The position numbers and the translations under genes were made by a program. From Ascidiimonas sp046199005 (lineage in GTDB: Bacteria; Bacteroidota; Bacteroidia; Flavobacteriales; Flavobacteriaceae): a stretch of DNA of 64,000 nt. The stretch lies in NCBI GenBank assembly GCA_046199005.1, contig CP176050.1:1984001-2048000 (forward strand). Direction: 5' to 3'. Below, piece after piece: positions 36,754 to 44,953 of the stretch. The notes beneath the pieces are model-generated. The model saw only the letters and a list, made by a program, of their open reading frames with translations. It searched no databases and was not told where the DNA came from. Positions within the stretch are counted from its first letter, which is position 1. Every line of letters starts with the position of its first letter.

Positions 36754-37641
36754 ATGTCATCTGGAAGAAGAGAAAAATTTTTAGCGTTAGCATCGCTTGA
36801 TTATGCAGGTAAATCTACCGAAGAGCTTAAAGTATTGAGCAGACAGGTGCTTGAAAACGGAATGCATGGTCTTTGTTTTAGTCCATATATGGAAGGGCAG
36901 GAGCCTGGTGACCAGATATCAGAAGAACAGATACATAGACGAATGCAACTTATACAACCCTATACCAAATGGATTCGTTCTTTTTCCTGTACAGATGGTA
37001 ATGAAGCCATTCCCCGTATTGCAAAAGAATATGGTATCAAAACTATGGTGGGTGCCTGGTTAGGAGACGATCCAGAGATTAATGAAAGAGAGATTCAAGG
37101 GCTAATTAAACTTGCAAAGGGAGGCTTTGTAGATATTGCTGCAGTAGGGAACGAAGTCTTATACAGGGGTGATCTTACGGAAGCCGCTTTATTGGAATTT
37201 ATCTATAGAGTAAAAAAAGAAATTACAAATATTCCGGTGGGCTACGTAGATGCGTATTACGAGTTTACAGACCATCCAAAGGTCACAGAAGCCTGTGATG
37301 TGGTGTTAGCAAATTGTTATCCGTTTTGGGAAGGCTGTGATCAGGATTATTCTCTTTTATATATGAAAGATATGTATCGAAGAGCGCAGCAGGCAGGTAA
37401 TGGTAAGAAAGTGATCATTTCAGAAACCGGATGGCCTAGTCAGGGTACCAATCTTGAGGGTGCGTATCCTTCCTATGAGAATTTTCTAAAGTATTTTATG
37501 AATACACAAAAATGGTCTGAAGAAGAAGAGATAGAGATCTTTTACTTTTCTTCTTTTGACGAATCCTGGAAGGTAGGAGCTGAGGGTGACGTAGGCGCTT
37601 ACTGGGGATTATGGGATAAAGATGAGGAACTTAAATTTTAG
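36754..37641 (+). CDS. Cytoplasmic GH17-family enzyme
   Basis: 295 residues and no signal peptide, so cytoplasmic, unlike the lipoprotein GH17 of the same operon. GH17 active-site pattern: Glu134 in A-V-G-N-E-V as acid/base and Glu224 in I-S-E-T-G-W-P as nucleophile, S-S-F-D-E-S-W-K near the end. It is close to the minimal barrel length. It may hydrolyse or transglycosylate imported beta-1,3-oligosaccharides, complementing the phosphorylase. Last gene of the operon; terminator follows. Confidence 0.85.
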   Translation: MSSGRREKFLALASLDYAGKSTEELKVLSRQVLENGMHGLCFSPYMEGQEPGDQISEEQIHRRMQLIQPYTKWIRSFSCTDGNEAIPRIAKEYGIKTMVGAWLGDDPEINEREIQGLIKLAKGGFVDIAAVGNEVLYRGDLTEAALLEFIYRVKKEITNIPVGYVDAYYEFTDHPKVTEACDVVLANCYPFWEGCDQDYSLLYMKDMYRRAQQAGNGKKVIISETGWPSQGTNLEGAYPSYENFLKYFMNTQKWSEEEEIEIFYFSSFDESWKVGAEGDVGAYWGLWDKDEELKF

Positions 37642-37674
37642 TAATTAGTCGTTACAAAAATCTTCATTCTTTAG

Positions 37675-37700
37675 AGCCGACCGTAGGGTCGGCTTTTTTT
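37675..37700 (+). terminator. Terminator of the beta-glucan operon
   Basis: GCCGACC / GGTCGGC stem (seven G/C-rich pairs), GTAG loop, seven T residues. The T run abuts the stop of the convergent DUF423 gene. Confidence 0.92.
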
Positions 37701-38076
37701 ATACAAATGCGATCCCTAACATAATCCATCCTGTCAAAAGACAGAGTCCGCCTAATGGAGTAATAGGACCTAACCATTTCATTTTGTTGCCAAAGGCTGA
37801 AGAAAGACACAATCCGTAGATGCTAAAAGAAAAAAGTACGGTTCCTGCTACAAAAAGCCAAATTGCAACTGTAAGCAGCGATACATTCTGCGAATAGTTA
37901 AATCCGATGATCAAGAGCACAAGTGCATGGTACATCTGATACTTGACACCCGTTTCAAAACTCTGCATCAAATCAGAAGTAAAATGTTTTTTTAAAGCAT
38001 GTGCACCAAAAGCTCCTAAAATTATAGCGGTCGCACCAAAAAAAGAAGCTATGATCAATACAATAGACGAATTCAT
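37699..38076 (-). CDS. DUF423 family membrane protein (YgdD-like)
   Basis: 125 residues from the ATG at 38076; the start 17 codons earlier would add a segment not found in this short family. Four hydrophobic segments, with the family block G-A-F-G-A-H-A-L-K-K and F-x-T-G-V-K-Y-Q-M-Y-H-A-L. Function unknown; inner membrane. Single gene, convergent with the beta-glucan operon. Confidence 0.88.
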   Translation of the reverse strand: MNSSIVLIIASFFGATAIILGAFGAHALKKHFTSDLMQSFETGVKYQMYHALVLLIIGFNYSQNVSLLTVAIWLFVAGTVLFSFSIYGLCLSSAFGNKMKWLGPITPLGGLCLLTGWIMLGIAFV

Positions 38077-38270
38077 CCTTATGATTTTTACAACTGCTAC
38101 AAAAATAGGTAAGTCTATAGTAAACAAAGTAGTTTAATTTAAATTAGTAAAGAGATTTAGTAAGATGTGTGCTGATATGCACAGTTTTGCTGTGGATTCT
38201 AAACAAAAGGTATATTTATTAAAAACAACTTGGCAATTCTTTCTTAATCCACTATCTCGAAGTTGCTCAT

Positions 38271-39236
38271 TTAATCTTTAGAAATATGAAACAATGCATC
38301 TCCTTGATTTACAATGGGTGATTCGTTAGTGCAAATCACGTAACCTGTAAACGAAGCTTTCACATTTCGTTCAAAGTATCCAAAAGGATCTGAAACACTG
38401 CCGATCACTTCTCCTTTATAAACGCGTTTTCCTAATTTGACCATGGGGTGAAACATGCCCGAATACTTGGCTCGCAACCAGGCAGAATCTGTCACAATTT
38501 TATGACCTTCTTTTCCTGATTTGATTGATGTAAGCTCTTCACTGAAATCTCGCATATTAAGATGATGTAGTACCTTCAAGGCTCCAAAGAGTCCTGAGCG
38601 GGTCACTTTATCATTGATATTCAGAGACTTTCCACCTTCAAATAATAAAACTGTTTTCTTTAATTTAAACAGCGTATGCCGGAAGGATTTATCCTTGTTT
38701 TTGTTCGCAATAATAAAAGGGGGATCAAATACTTTTGCCAGTTTCAGACTTTCATCATCGCCTTCTGTGATTCTGATTTGTGGAATGTTAAATCGACTAT
38801 CGCCACCGGTGTGAAAATCAATGCAATAATCAACTAAAGGAGCGATTTCTTTTATGATATGATAAGCATATCTACTGGTCAATGAACCGCGCGGACTGCC
38901 GGGGAAAACCCGATTAAGATCTCTGCCATCAGGAAAATATCTTTCCTGATTTAAAAAACCAAAAACATTCACTCTTGGAATACAAATAACCATACCCGCT
39001 TCTGGCTTGTGAAAACCTTTTGAAACGAATTGACGTACAATCTCAATACCATTGATTTCATTTCCGTGAATACCTGCAGTAATAAGTAATACGGGGCCTT
39101 CCTTTTTACCTCTTTCTACGATAATCGGCACCTGTATTCTTGTTCGCGTATGTAGTTTTGCAATGTCGAGATTGAGTTGTGCACCTTTACCTTTTGCGAT
39201 GCGTTGCCCTAAAACGGTCACTTCTCTATTCGGCAT
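38271..39236 (-). CDS. Succinylglutamate desuccinylase/aspartoacylase (AstE/AspA) family protein
   Basis: 321 residues. Zinc-carboxypeptidase fold with G-I-H-G-N-E (His and Glu ligands) and D-F-H-T-G-G (third His), G-R-D-L-N-R for substrate binding, and a C-terminal domain with V-Y-K-G-E-V-I-G-S-V-S-D typical of this subgroup. It overlaps the upstream rimK by 11 bases, so the pair is co-translated. Since RimK adds glutamates to ribosomal protein S6, this hydrolase could remove or trim them; that role is inference. Confidence 0.85.
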   Translation of the reverse strand: MPNREVTVLGQRIAKGKGAQLNLDIAKLHTRTRIQVPIIVERGKKEGPVLLITAGIHGNEINGIEIVRQFVSKGFHKPEAGMVICIPRVNVFGFLNQERYFPDGRDLNRVFPGSPRGSLTSRYAYHIIKEIAPLVDYCIDFHTGGDSRFNIPQIRITEGDDESLKLAKVFDPPFIIANKNKDKSFRHTLFKLKKTVLLFEGGKSLNINDKVTRSGLFGALKVLHHLNMRDFSEELTSIKSGKEGHKIVTDSAWLRAKYSGMFHPMVKLGKRVYKGEVIGSVSDPFGYFERNVKASFTGYVICTNESPIVNQGDALFHISKD

Positions 39237-40101
39237 TTCTTTCTACATATTTAATGATCTGTGCAGCAATATCTTTGCCGGTCGCAGCTTCGATACCTTC
39301 CAACCCGGGAGAGGAATTCACTTCGAGAATTAAGGGACCTCTCTCAGATTGCAACATGTCTACCCCGGCCACTCCCAGTCCCATCACTTTTGCTGCTTTG
39401 ATCGCAGCGTTCTCTTCGTCATCTGTTAATTCTATAATATTGGCCGAGCCTCCCCGGTGCAGATTAGAACGAAATTCTCCTTCTTTGCCCTGGCGCTTCA
39501 TGGCTCCGACTACAACACCATCTACGACAAAAGCTCTGATGTCTGCTCCTTTGGCCTCTTTCACGAACTCCTGAACGATTACACGCGCTTTCAAACCGTT
39601 AAAAGCTTCCAGAATAGACTCGGCAGAATTCTTATTATCTGCCAGTACCACTCCCAGACCCTGAGTGCCTTCCAGTAATTTGATCACCACAGGAGCGCCA
39701 CCTGCTTTTTCTATGATAGGGCCTACGTTTTTGGAGTAGTTGCTAAATACTGTTTTGGGCAAACCTAAACCTGCTCTGGATAAGACTTGCAAGCTACGCA
39801 ATTTATCACGTGATCTTACCAATGCCTGTGACTCAACGGCGGTAAAGATCTTCATCATTTCAAATTGTCGCACTACAGCGGTACCGTAAAAAGTGATGGA
39901 AGCACCAATTCGAGGGATGACGGCTCCCACGCCTTCAATTTCCTTTCCTTTATAGATAAGTCCCGGTTTCTTTTTTTCAATGATCAGGTCACATTTGCCG
40001 TGATCTACCACCTGCATTTCATGACCTTTTTCGGTGCCCGCTTCAACAAGCCGTTTTGTAGAATATAAATTTGGATTTTGGGAAAGAATAACAATTTTCA
40101 T
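39226..40101 (-). CDS. rimK: RimK, ribosomal protein S6-L-glutamate ligase
   Basis: 291 residues, normal length. ATP-grasp ligase: the pre-ATP-grasp part starts I-V-I-L-S-Q-N-P-N-L-Y-S, then V-I-K-L-L-E-G-T-Q-G-L-G-V and I-L-E-V-N-S-S-P-G-L-E-G-I-E. It adds glutamate residues to the C-terminus of ribosomal protein S6. First gene of a two-gene unit with the AstE-like hydrolase. Confidence 0.9.
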   Translation of the reverse strand: MKIVILSQNPNLYSTKRLVEAGTEKGHEMQVVDHGKCDLIIEKKKPGLIYKGKEIEGVGAVIPRIGASITFYGTAVVRQFEMMKIFTAVESQALVRSRDKLRSLQVLSRAGLGLPKTVFSNYSKNVGPIIEKAGGAPVVIKLLEGTQGLGVVLADNKNSAESILEAFNGLKARVIVQEFVKEAKGADIRAFVVDGVVVGAMKRQGKEGEFRSNLHRGGSANIIELTDDEENAAIKAAKVMGLGVAGVDMLQSERGPLILEVNSSPGLEGIEAATGKDIAAQIIKYVERNAE

Positions 40102-40689
40102 AGTGTTTTTAAAATGATATTAAATTTGAACAACAAACCCTGATTTTCAAGATTCTAAATGTACAGTTCTTATAGATGAGTTAGAAAGTATGCAAAAAGA
40201 TAGTAGACTCCAAACCGATTTCAAAGAGAATGGTAAAATACAAAAATAAAGATCCTCTACTTCCCATTCAGTGCAAAGAAATTTTTACTATCTGCTATAC
40301 TACATCCATAGTATGCTTTTGGTAAGACCGACCTTACTCGCTATTAAAGAATTGAAGAACTCATTACTACGGAAGGACTTTAAGAAATAATAGTTAAGTA
40401 ATAAGATGGGTTTATCTTGTGATCAGAACTCTTAATGAAGGCTCGTCGGAGGTAAGTAGTTTGAAATTTTGGTTTAAAGACCTTTCCACCAAATGCTACT
40501 ATAATCATATAGATGTTGCCAAATAAACAATCAAGAATTAAATATCAATGATGAGGTTATCTTTTTATTTTCAGCAAAATAATAATTACTTAGTAACTAA
40601 AACATCGTTTGGCGATCAATTATCTCTCGATTATTTTATATGACACTATTATTGTAAAAAGGAGAAGAGCATATAAATTAAATTATTTC
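40102..40689. other. Intergenic region upstream of rimK
   Basis: 588 bases, no ORF that looks real and no clear hairpin. It carries the rimK promoter on the minus strand and the 3' end of the regulator gene at 40690. Confidence 0.35.
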
Positions 40690-41334
40690 TCAAAGGGGTA
40701 CATATCCATTTTTAATGGCATACATCGCCAGGCCAATTCGAGATTTAGTTTCTAATTTTTCAAAAAGACTGTCACGATAATTTTCTACAGTTCGCGGACT
40801 GCAATTCATTTTGTCTGCAATTTCTTTATAGGTCATTTCTGTGACCGTGTATTTTAAAAACTCCAGTTCTCTTTCTGATAATGCAATTCTTGAGACTGCG
40901 CTCAATTGGTTTTCCTGAATACTGGTAATGATCTTATCGGTGGCCCATTCCGGAAAAAAAGATCCTTTGACCATGAGACTTTCCATGCCAGATCTCAATT
41001 GGTGCGGATTTGTGTTTTTGACAAGGTAGCCTCTGGCGCCTTTTTTAATCATTTTTAATAAACTTTGCTCATCATCTTGCATACTCAAAACCATAATCTT
41101 TATACTTGGATAATGTTCTTTTAACCAAGTCGCAGTTTGAAATCCATCCATTACTGGCATTCCAATATCAAGTAATATTAAATCAGGAGTCTTTTCTATT
41201 TTGAGTTTTTCCTGAAGATCCCTGCCATTTTCACAGATAAAAATTACTTTGAAATTGGCGAATTTCGTAATGATATCTCTGAGTGCACTGGCAATCAGTG
41301 TATGGTCGTCCACGATAGCTACTTTATATTTCAT
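40690..41334 (-). CDS. NarL/LuxR-family response regulator
   Basis: 214 residues. Receiver with Asp in L-L-D-I-G-M-P and a C-terminal LuxR HTH (L-S-E-R-E-L-E-F-L-K, Y-K-E-I-A-D-K-M-N-C-S-P-R-T-V-E-N-Y-R). It overlaps the kinase gene by four bases and so forms a two-component pair with it. Last gene in a four-gene unit. Confidence 0.93.
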   Translation of the reverse strand: MKYKVAIVDDHTLIASALRDIITKFANFKVIFICENGRDLQEKLKIEKTPDLILLDIGMPVMDGFQTATWLKEHYPSIKIMVLSMQDDEQSLLKMIKKGARGYLVKNTNPHQLRSGMESLMVKGSFFPEWATDKIITSIQENQLSAVSRIALSERELEFLKYTVTEMTYKEIADKMNCSPRTVENYRDSLFEKLETKSRIGLAMYAIKNGYVPL

Positions 41335-42107
41335 TGCAATGGAATTCTAATAAATAATTGAGTTCCGCCTATTTGACGGTTTTCCATGCGAATTACTCCT
41401 TCCAACATGGCAACGCGTTTTTTTATATTTTTAAGACCGATTCCTGAGTAGGTTTTTTCGGTGTCAAAACCAATTCCGTCATCAGTTAAAACCACTTCAA
41501 GGTTTGCTTCTTTTTCAGTAATAGCGACATAAAGTTTTTCACAATTAGAATGTTTTAGGCTATTGGTGAAAAACTCCTGTACAATTCGTATGACTACACT
41601 TTTCACGGTATAGGGAATAGAACTTTGTACCTTTTCATACCTAAAGGTAATCTCATATTTTTTCAATTCATTAATTTTTTCACACTCCTGCGCAACAAGT
41701 TGTTCAAGATCGACGGTTTTAATCGTATAATCTGTAAGCGATCTGGACAATTGTCTCAATTCTTTTATAGCTTCATCAATAATAGTATTGATGTGTTCCA
41801 GCTCCGGATCGATTTCAGGACTTTTTTCATCAAAAATCAATTGCTGCAAATAAATACTGGAAAGGGTAAGCTTTTGCCCTACACTGTCATGAATTTCTCG
41901 TCCAAAGGATTTCATGGTTTGTTCCTGTATTTCGATTTGAGTTTTTAAAAGTTCTTCCTGATGTCTTAACTCTTCTGATTCGAGTTCCTGAAAATGCAAT
42001 GCTTTTTTCTTTTTATACTGCTGAATAAAAATAATGATGCCTGCGATAAAGGCTATAAATATCACATTGAAGATAATTAGCATTATTTTAAAGGATGTTT
42101 CCCCCAT
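41331..42107 (-). CDS. NarX-like sensor histidine kinase with one membrane segment
   Basis: 258 residues. One hydrophobic segment near 10-28, a coiled coil, then a HisKA_3 domain with phospho-accepting His in G-R-E-I-H-D-S-V-G-Q-K and an HATPase domain (D-D-G-I-G-F-D, G-I-G-L-K-N-I-K-K-R). An ATG eight codons in, at 42083, would give a TAATG stop/start overlap with the upstream gene and may be the real start. There is no sensor domain of its own, so the 7TM protein encoded just upstream may supply the signal. Confidence 0.9.
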   Translation of the reverse strand: MGETSFKIMLIIFNVIFIAFIAGIIIFIQQYKKKKALHFQELESEELRHQEELLKTQIEIQEQTMKSFGREIHDSVGQKLTLSSIYLQQLIFDEKSPEIDPELEHINTIIDEAIKELRQLSRSLTDYTIKTVDLEQLVAQECEKINELKKYEITFRYEKVQSSIPYTVKSVVIRIVQEFFTNSLKHSNCEKLYVAITEKEANLEVVLTDDGIGFDTEKTYSGIGLKNIKKRVAMLEGVIRMENRQIGGTQLFIRIPLQ

Positions 42108-42742
42108 ATGAATGAAATTGTGAATAAGAGATACATAGCATAATTAGAAAATAAAAAATACAAATAATAAGCGTTTCCCAGCGTCTTATTTATGGGATTT
42201 CTGAATTCATCAGGAAAAGCAAAGAGGGGATAAGTACCAATATAAAAAAGTATAACCCCCAGATTGATATAAAACATTTTATGCGTTTTGAATCGGAGTA
42301 TTGCATCATTACGAATTTGTTTCAGGTATTCCAAAATCACCAGAGAGGTTAGCAGAATAGTACCAACAGTTAGGTTAATGGGATATACAAAATCGGTTTC
42401 TCCATACAAGAGTCGCATCGGGATGTAAGTGAGTAAATAAAGACTACAAATGCATATAAACAAGTAGCGTTTTTTGAGAGATTTAAGTGCGTACAACCAG
42501 TAAAAAAATAGATATTGAACAGGAATTCCAATATATCCATAATAGGTGGTTTTGCTTAGCCCGAACAAAGTAGACGAATTGTAAATGGTATAGTAAAATT
42601 CCTGCAGAAATATAAATACTAAATAAACTGAGAACCAGCGCCAGTAGCTATTCTTTAATTTCATAAAGTATATAATTCCTACTAGGGCACACAAAAATTG
42701 TATGCCCAGCAGGATAAAATGCATGGTATGGTAATACTTCAT
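42083..42742 (-). CDS. Seven-helix membrane protein in a two-component operon
   Basis: 219 residues with about seven hydrophobic segments covering the whole length and short polar loops. No family recognised with certainty. Its position directly before a kinase that has only one helix suggests it is the sensor or a signal-passing partner. Twelve bases separate it from the upstream lipoprotein gene. Confidence 0.6.
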   Translation of the reverse strand: MKYYHTMHFILLGIQFLCALVGIIYFMKLKNSYWRWFSVYLVFIFLQEFYYTIYNSSTLFGLSKTTYYGYIGIPVQYLFFYWLYALKSLKKRYLFICICSLYLLTYIPMRLLYGETDFVYPINLTVGTILLTSLVILEYLKQIRNDAILRFKTHKMFYINLGVILFYIGTYPLFAFPDEFRNPINKTLGNAYYLYFLFSNYAMYLLFTISFIWGKHPLK

Positions 42743-42754
42743 CGACTGTTAAAA

Positions 42755-43435
42755 TTAGTCATTCAAAAAACGGATATTGTTAGTGTCGCCCGGCGGGAAA
42801 AGTCCGCCGTGATTTTGCGCTAACTCTCCTTCTTTCGCACTAATAAGATTTAAGCTTAAGATCTTCTTATTCGATATGCGTTGATAATTATGATCTTCTT
42901 CTAAAATTCCATTTTGGAAAGTATTGAAGTCTAAAGGATTAAAACTTACAGGTTCGTTCTTCACATTGATGGTCGGGGTCATGATTATTGAGTGTCTTCT
43001 GGCATAATTTCTAGGTACAGAAAGTAATGCTCCATTGTAGGTTTCCTTTTCCCATTCAATCTGTTTGGGATAACTACCAAAGTAAATATGAATACCAAGG
43101 TCTTCTTTTTTGATAGAAGGATCTGCTTTAAGCGTTTCTGCCTCAATATGGTAGATAAATTTTTTGAGCGTTTCCAAATTCAGCCAGACTACCTGAGTAT
43201 CATCAAAAAGACTGTCTTTACCATAAGAGGGTCTTAGATGCTCTGATCTATTGATAGCGCTTCTTTGATTGTAATTATAATTATCCACCATCTCATAGAT
43301 TAAGTTTACAGGTATAGTGGGAGGTGATTCTAAAGAGTAATCGTTACACAGTTCATTCCCTGAAGGTTGTGATTCACATCCCAGACATATAAAAATTAAA
43401 AGGAACGCCTTAAAATTAAAGTATCGTGTTTTCAT
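42755..43435 (-). CDS. Lipoprotein of unknown function, first gene of a signalling operon
   Basis: 226 residues. Lipoprotein signal ending I-C-L-G-C, followed by E-S-Q-P-S-G. No known domain recognised; the sequence has many Tyr and Asn and a conserved-looking I-H-I-Y-F-G-S-Y-P block. It begins 31 bases after a -7 box and leads the unit lipoprotein / 7TM / kinase / regulator. It could bind a ligand for the system. Confidence 0.6.
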   Translation of the reverse strand: MKTRYFNFKAFLLIFICLGCESQPSGNELCNDYSLESPPTIPVNLIYEMVDNYNYNQRSAINRSEHLRPSYGKDSLFDDTQVVWLNLETLKKFIYHIEAETLKADPSIKKEDLGIHIYFGSYPKQIEWEKETYNGALLSVPRNYARRHSIIMTPTINVKNEPVSFNPLDFNTFQNGILEEDHNYQRISNKKILSLNLISAKEGELAQNHGGLFPPGDTNNIRFLND

Positions 43436-43465
43436 AAGTTAAGTGATTTAAATTTACAATACTTT

Positions 43466-43473
43466 CAAAGGTA
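43466..43473 (-). promoter_or_regulatory. -7 promoter box (TACCTTTG) for the signalling operon
   Basis: On the minus strand TACCTTTG matches TAnnTTTG, 30 bases before the ATG at 43435. No clear TTG at -33. Confidence 0.45.
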
Positions 43474-43690
43474 CTGTTGTTTTTTCTGTGCGTCTACCGT
43501 TAAATCACCCATTCGAATAGGAATTTACCCCCTTTGATTAGGTTTATTATTACCAAACTTCAGGTCTTTTAAAGGCTGTTTACCCCAGTTATAGCTGGTA
43601 ATTTTGAAAGTGTTCATGAATCTGGAAGATCAGCGGAAGGACTAGAACACAGAATCATAAGACTAAAGTTAAATCTTAAAAACGTATCTA

Positions 43691-44188
43691 ATGAAATTAC
43701 CAAAATCTTTTTTTAAAGGGGATAGTTATGTACTTACCCCAGATGCCAGACAGGCATTAAAGAATTCATTCAAGAATCATGAGTTTCAGAAACTACGAGG
43801 TGAACTGGGGCTTACGCTTGGACCCGATTCAATTTGTCCCTGGCCTTGGCCCCGTCCACCTTTTCGAAATTTGAGTCGCTGGAATGAGAATTCACAATTT
43901 GAGGCTTACAGAGTTCCTATTTCCTTTTCTAATGATAGAAGTGGTCTTTGGTACCCAGATCCTGAAGATGATGAACCTTGGCCATGGCCTTTAGGACCTT
44001 TGGTAAAGGATTTTCTATCAGAACGAATATATAGTTGGATTTTAGAAAAACCTATAAAGGATCATAGTTTTGAGTTGGTAGACGTCCTTAAACGTGAACG
44101 TATTATCGAAGAGTCTTTGGAAGAATTTGAGAAGGAACTTGGTGCAATTCAATATACTATAAAGAGCAGACTTAAGCATTTGAAATAA
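43691..44188 (+). CDS. Hypothetical protein with Pro-Trp repeats (PWPWP)
   Basis: 165 residues, no signal peptide or membrane segment. The middle has two P-W-P-W-P clusters (C-P-W-P-W-P-R-P-P near 49 and E-P-W-P-W-P-L-G-P near 95). The N-terminus K-S-F-F-K-G-D-S-Y-V-L-T-P-D-A-R looks folded and the C-terminus is a likely coiled-coil helix rich in Glu and Lys. Family not recognised. A TAATTTTG box at 43599-43606 may be its promoter; a perfect hairpin terminator follows. Transcribed divergently from the signalling operon. Confidence 0.55.
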   Translation: MKLPKSFFKGDSYVLTPDARQALKNSFKNHEFQKLRGELGLTLGPDSICPWPWPRPPFRNLSRWNENSQFEAYRVPISFSNDRSGLWYPDPEDDEPWPWPLGPLVKDFLSERIYSWILEKPIKDHSFELVDVLKRERIIEESLEEFEKELGAIQYTIKSRLKHLK

Positions 44189-44266
44189 TTCTGTTTGCAC
44201 GCCATTGATAGTATTCACAAATAGTGTGAGGGTCTTAAAAAGACTAAAACATTCTAAATATGGTAA

Positions 44267-44303
44267 AGAGGTTAGAAGATAAAGGGTCTAACCTCTGTTT
44301 TTC
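44267..44303 (+). terminator. Terminator after the PWPWP protein gene
   Basis: Perfect ten-base arms AGAGGTTAGA / TCTAACCTCT with a ten-base loop, then GTTTTTC. Confidence 0.75.
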
Positions 44304-44953
44304 TTAATACCACAGCTAAAATTTTGACTCTGAAGTTTAATAAAGCTTCGTTCTCTGGCTCTTTTCAAAACGAACGGTCTTATCGAAAGTGGCCAGCGAA
44401 CTGCGGTTACAGGTTTACAATTGAACTAAAATTCAGAAATTCTAAATCGGCATTTATATCCGTATTTTTGTCCGCTTTGTGATTCACATAGTGCCCCCAT
44501 TGTCCGTACGTGGTTCACGTTGTGTGTTTTTAATAGTTTCTATTTAAGAACCAAATTTTATGTCTTAAACGATTTCTGTAGGTTTTTAGGACGTTGAAGT
44601 ATGGAAAATAATACTTGAGCTTGTTTTTACAAAAGCTCCCTTTCATTACCCCGAAAATTGAAGCTTAATATACTTATTTTCAATATTTAACACCTTATTC
44701 AGAATTTCTGCTGAAACTAGTTGTACCTTTAGCATATTAAAATTCAGAAAGCACAGATTCATTTAGTCTTACCTAATTCTCGATTTATTTTCAGCTCTCT
44801 TCTTTTAAGAAATTTTTTAATTAACATGATACGTGTAAACACAACGTTTGTTGAAACGATTTGATCATCATTTACTGTCGAAAATAGTATCACAGAAACA
44901 ATGTTATTCAACTTATTTTAAGTAAAGCAGGTTTGCAGTATCCTTTAGATTGT
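44304..44953. other. Long intergenic region upstream of the desaturase
   Basis: 650 bases with scattered short frames and no ORF that looks coding. Might hold regulatory sites for the desaturase; none is obvious. Confidence 0.35.

Noticed and set aside
39179..39574. 131-codon plus-strand frame over the AstE-like/rimK overlap
   Set aside because: Both minus-strand genes have full catalytic motifs; this frame has no recognisable domain.
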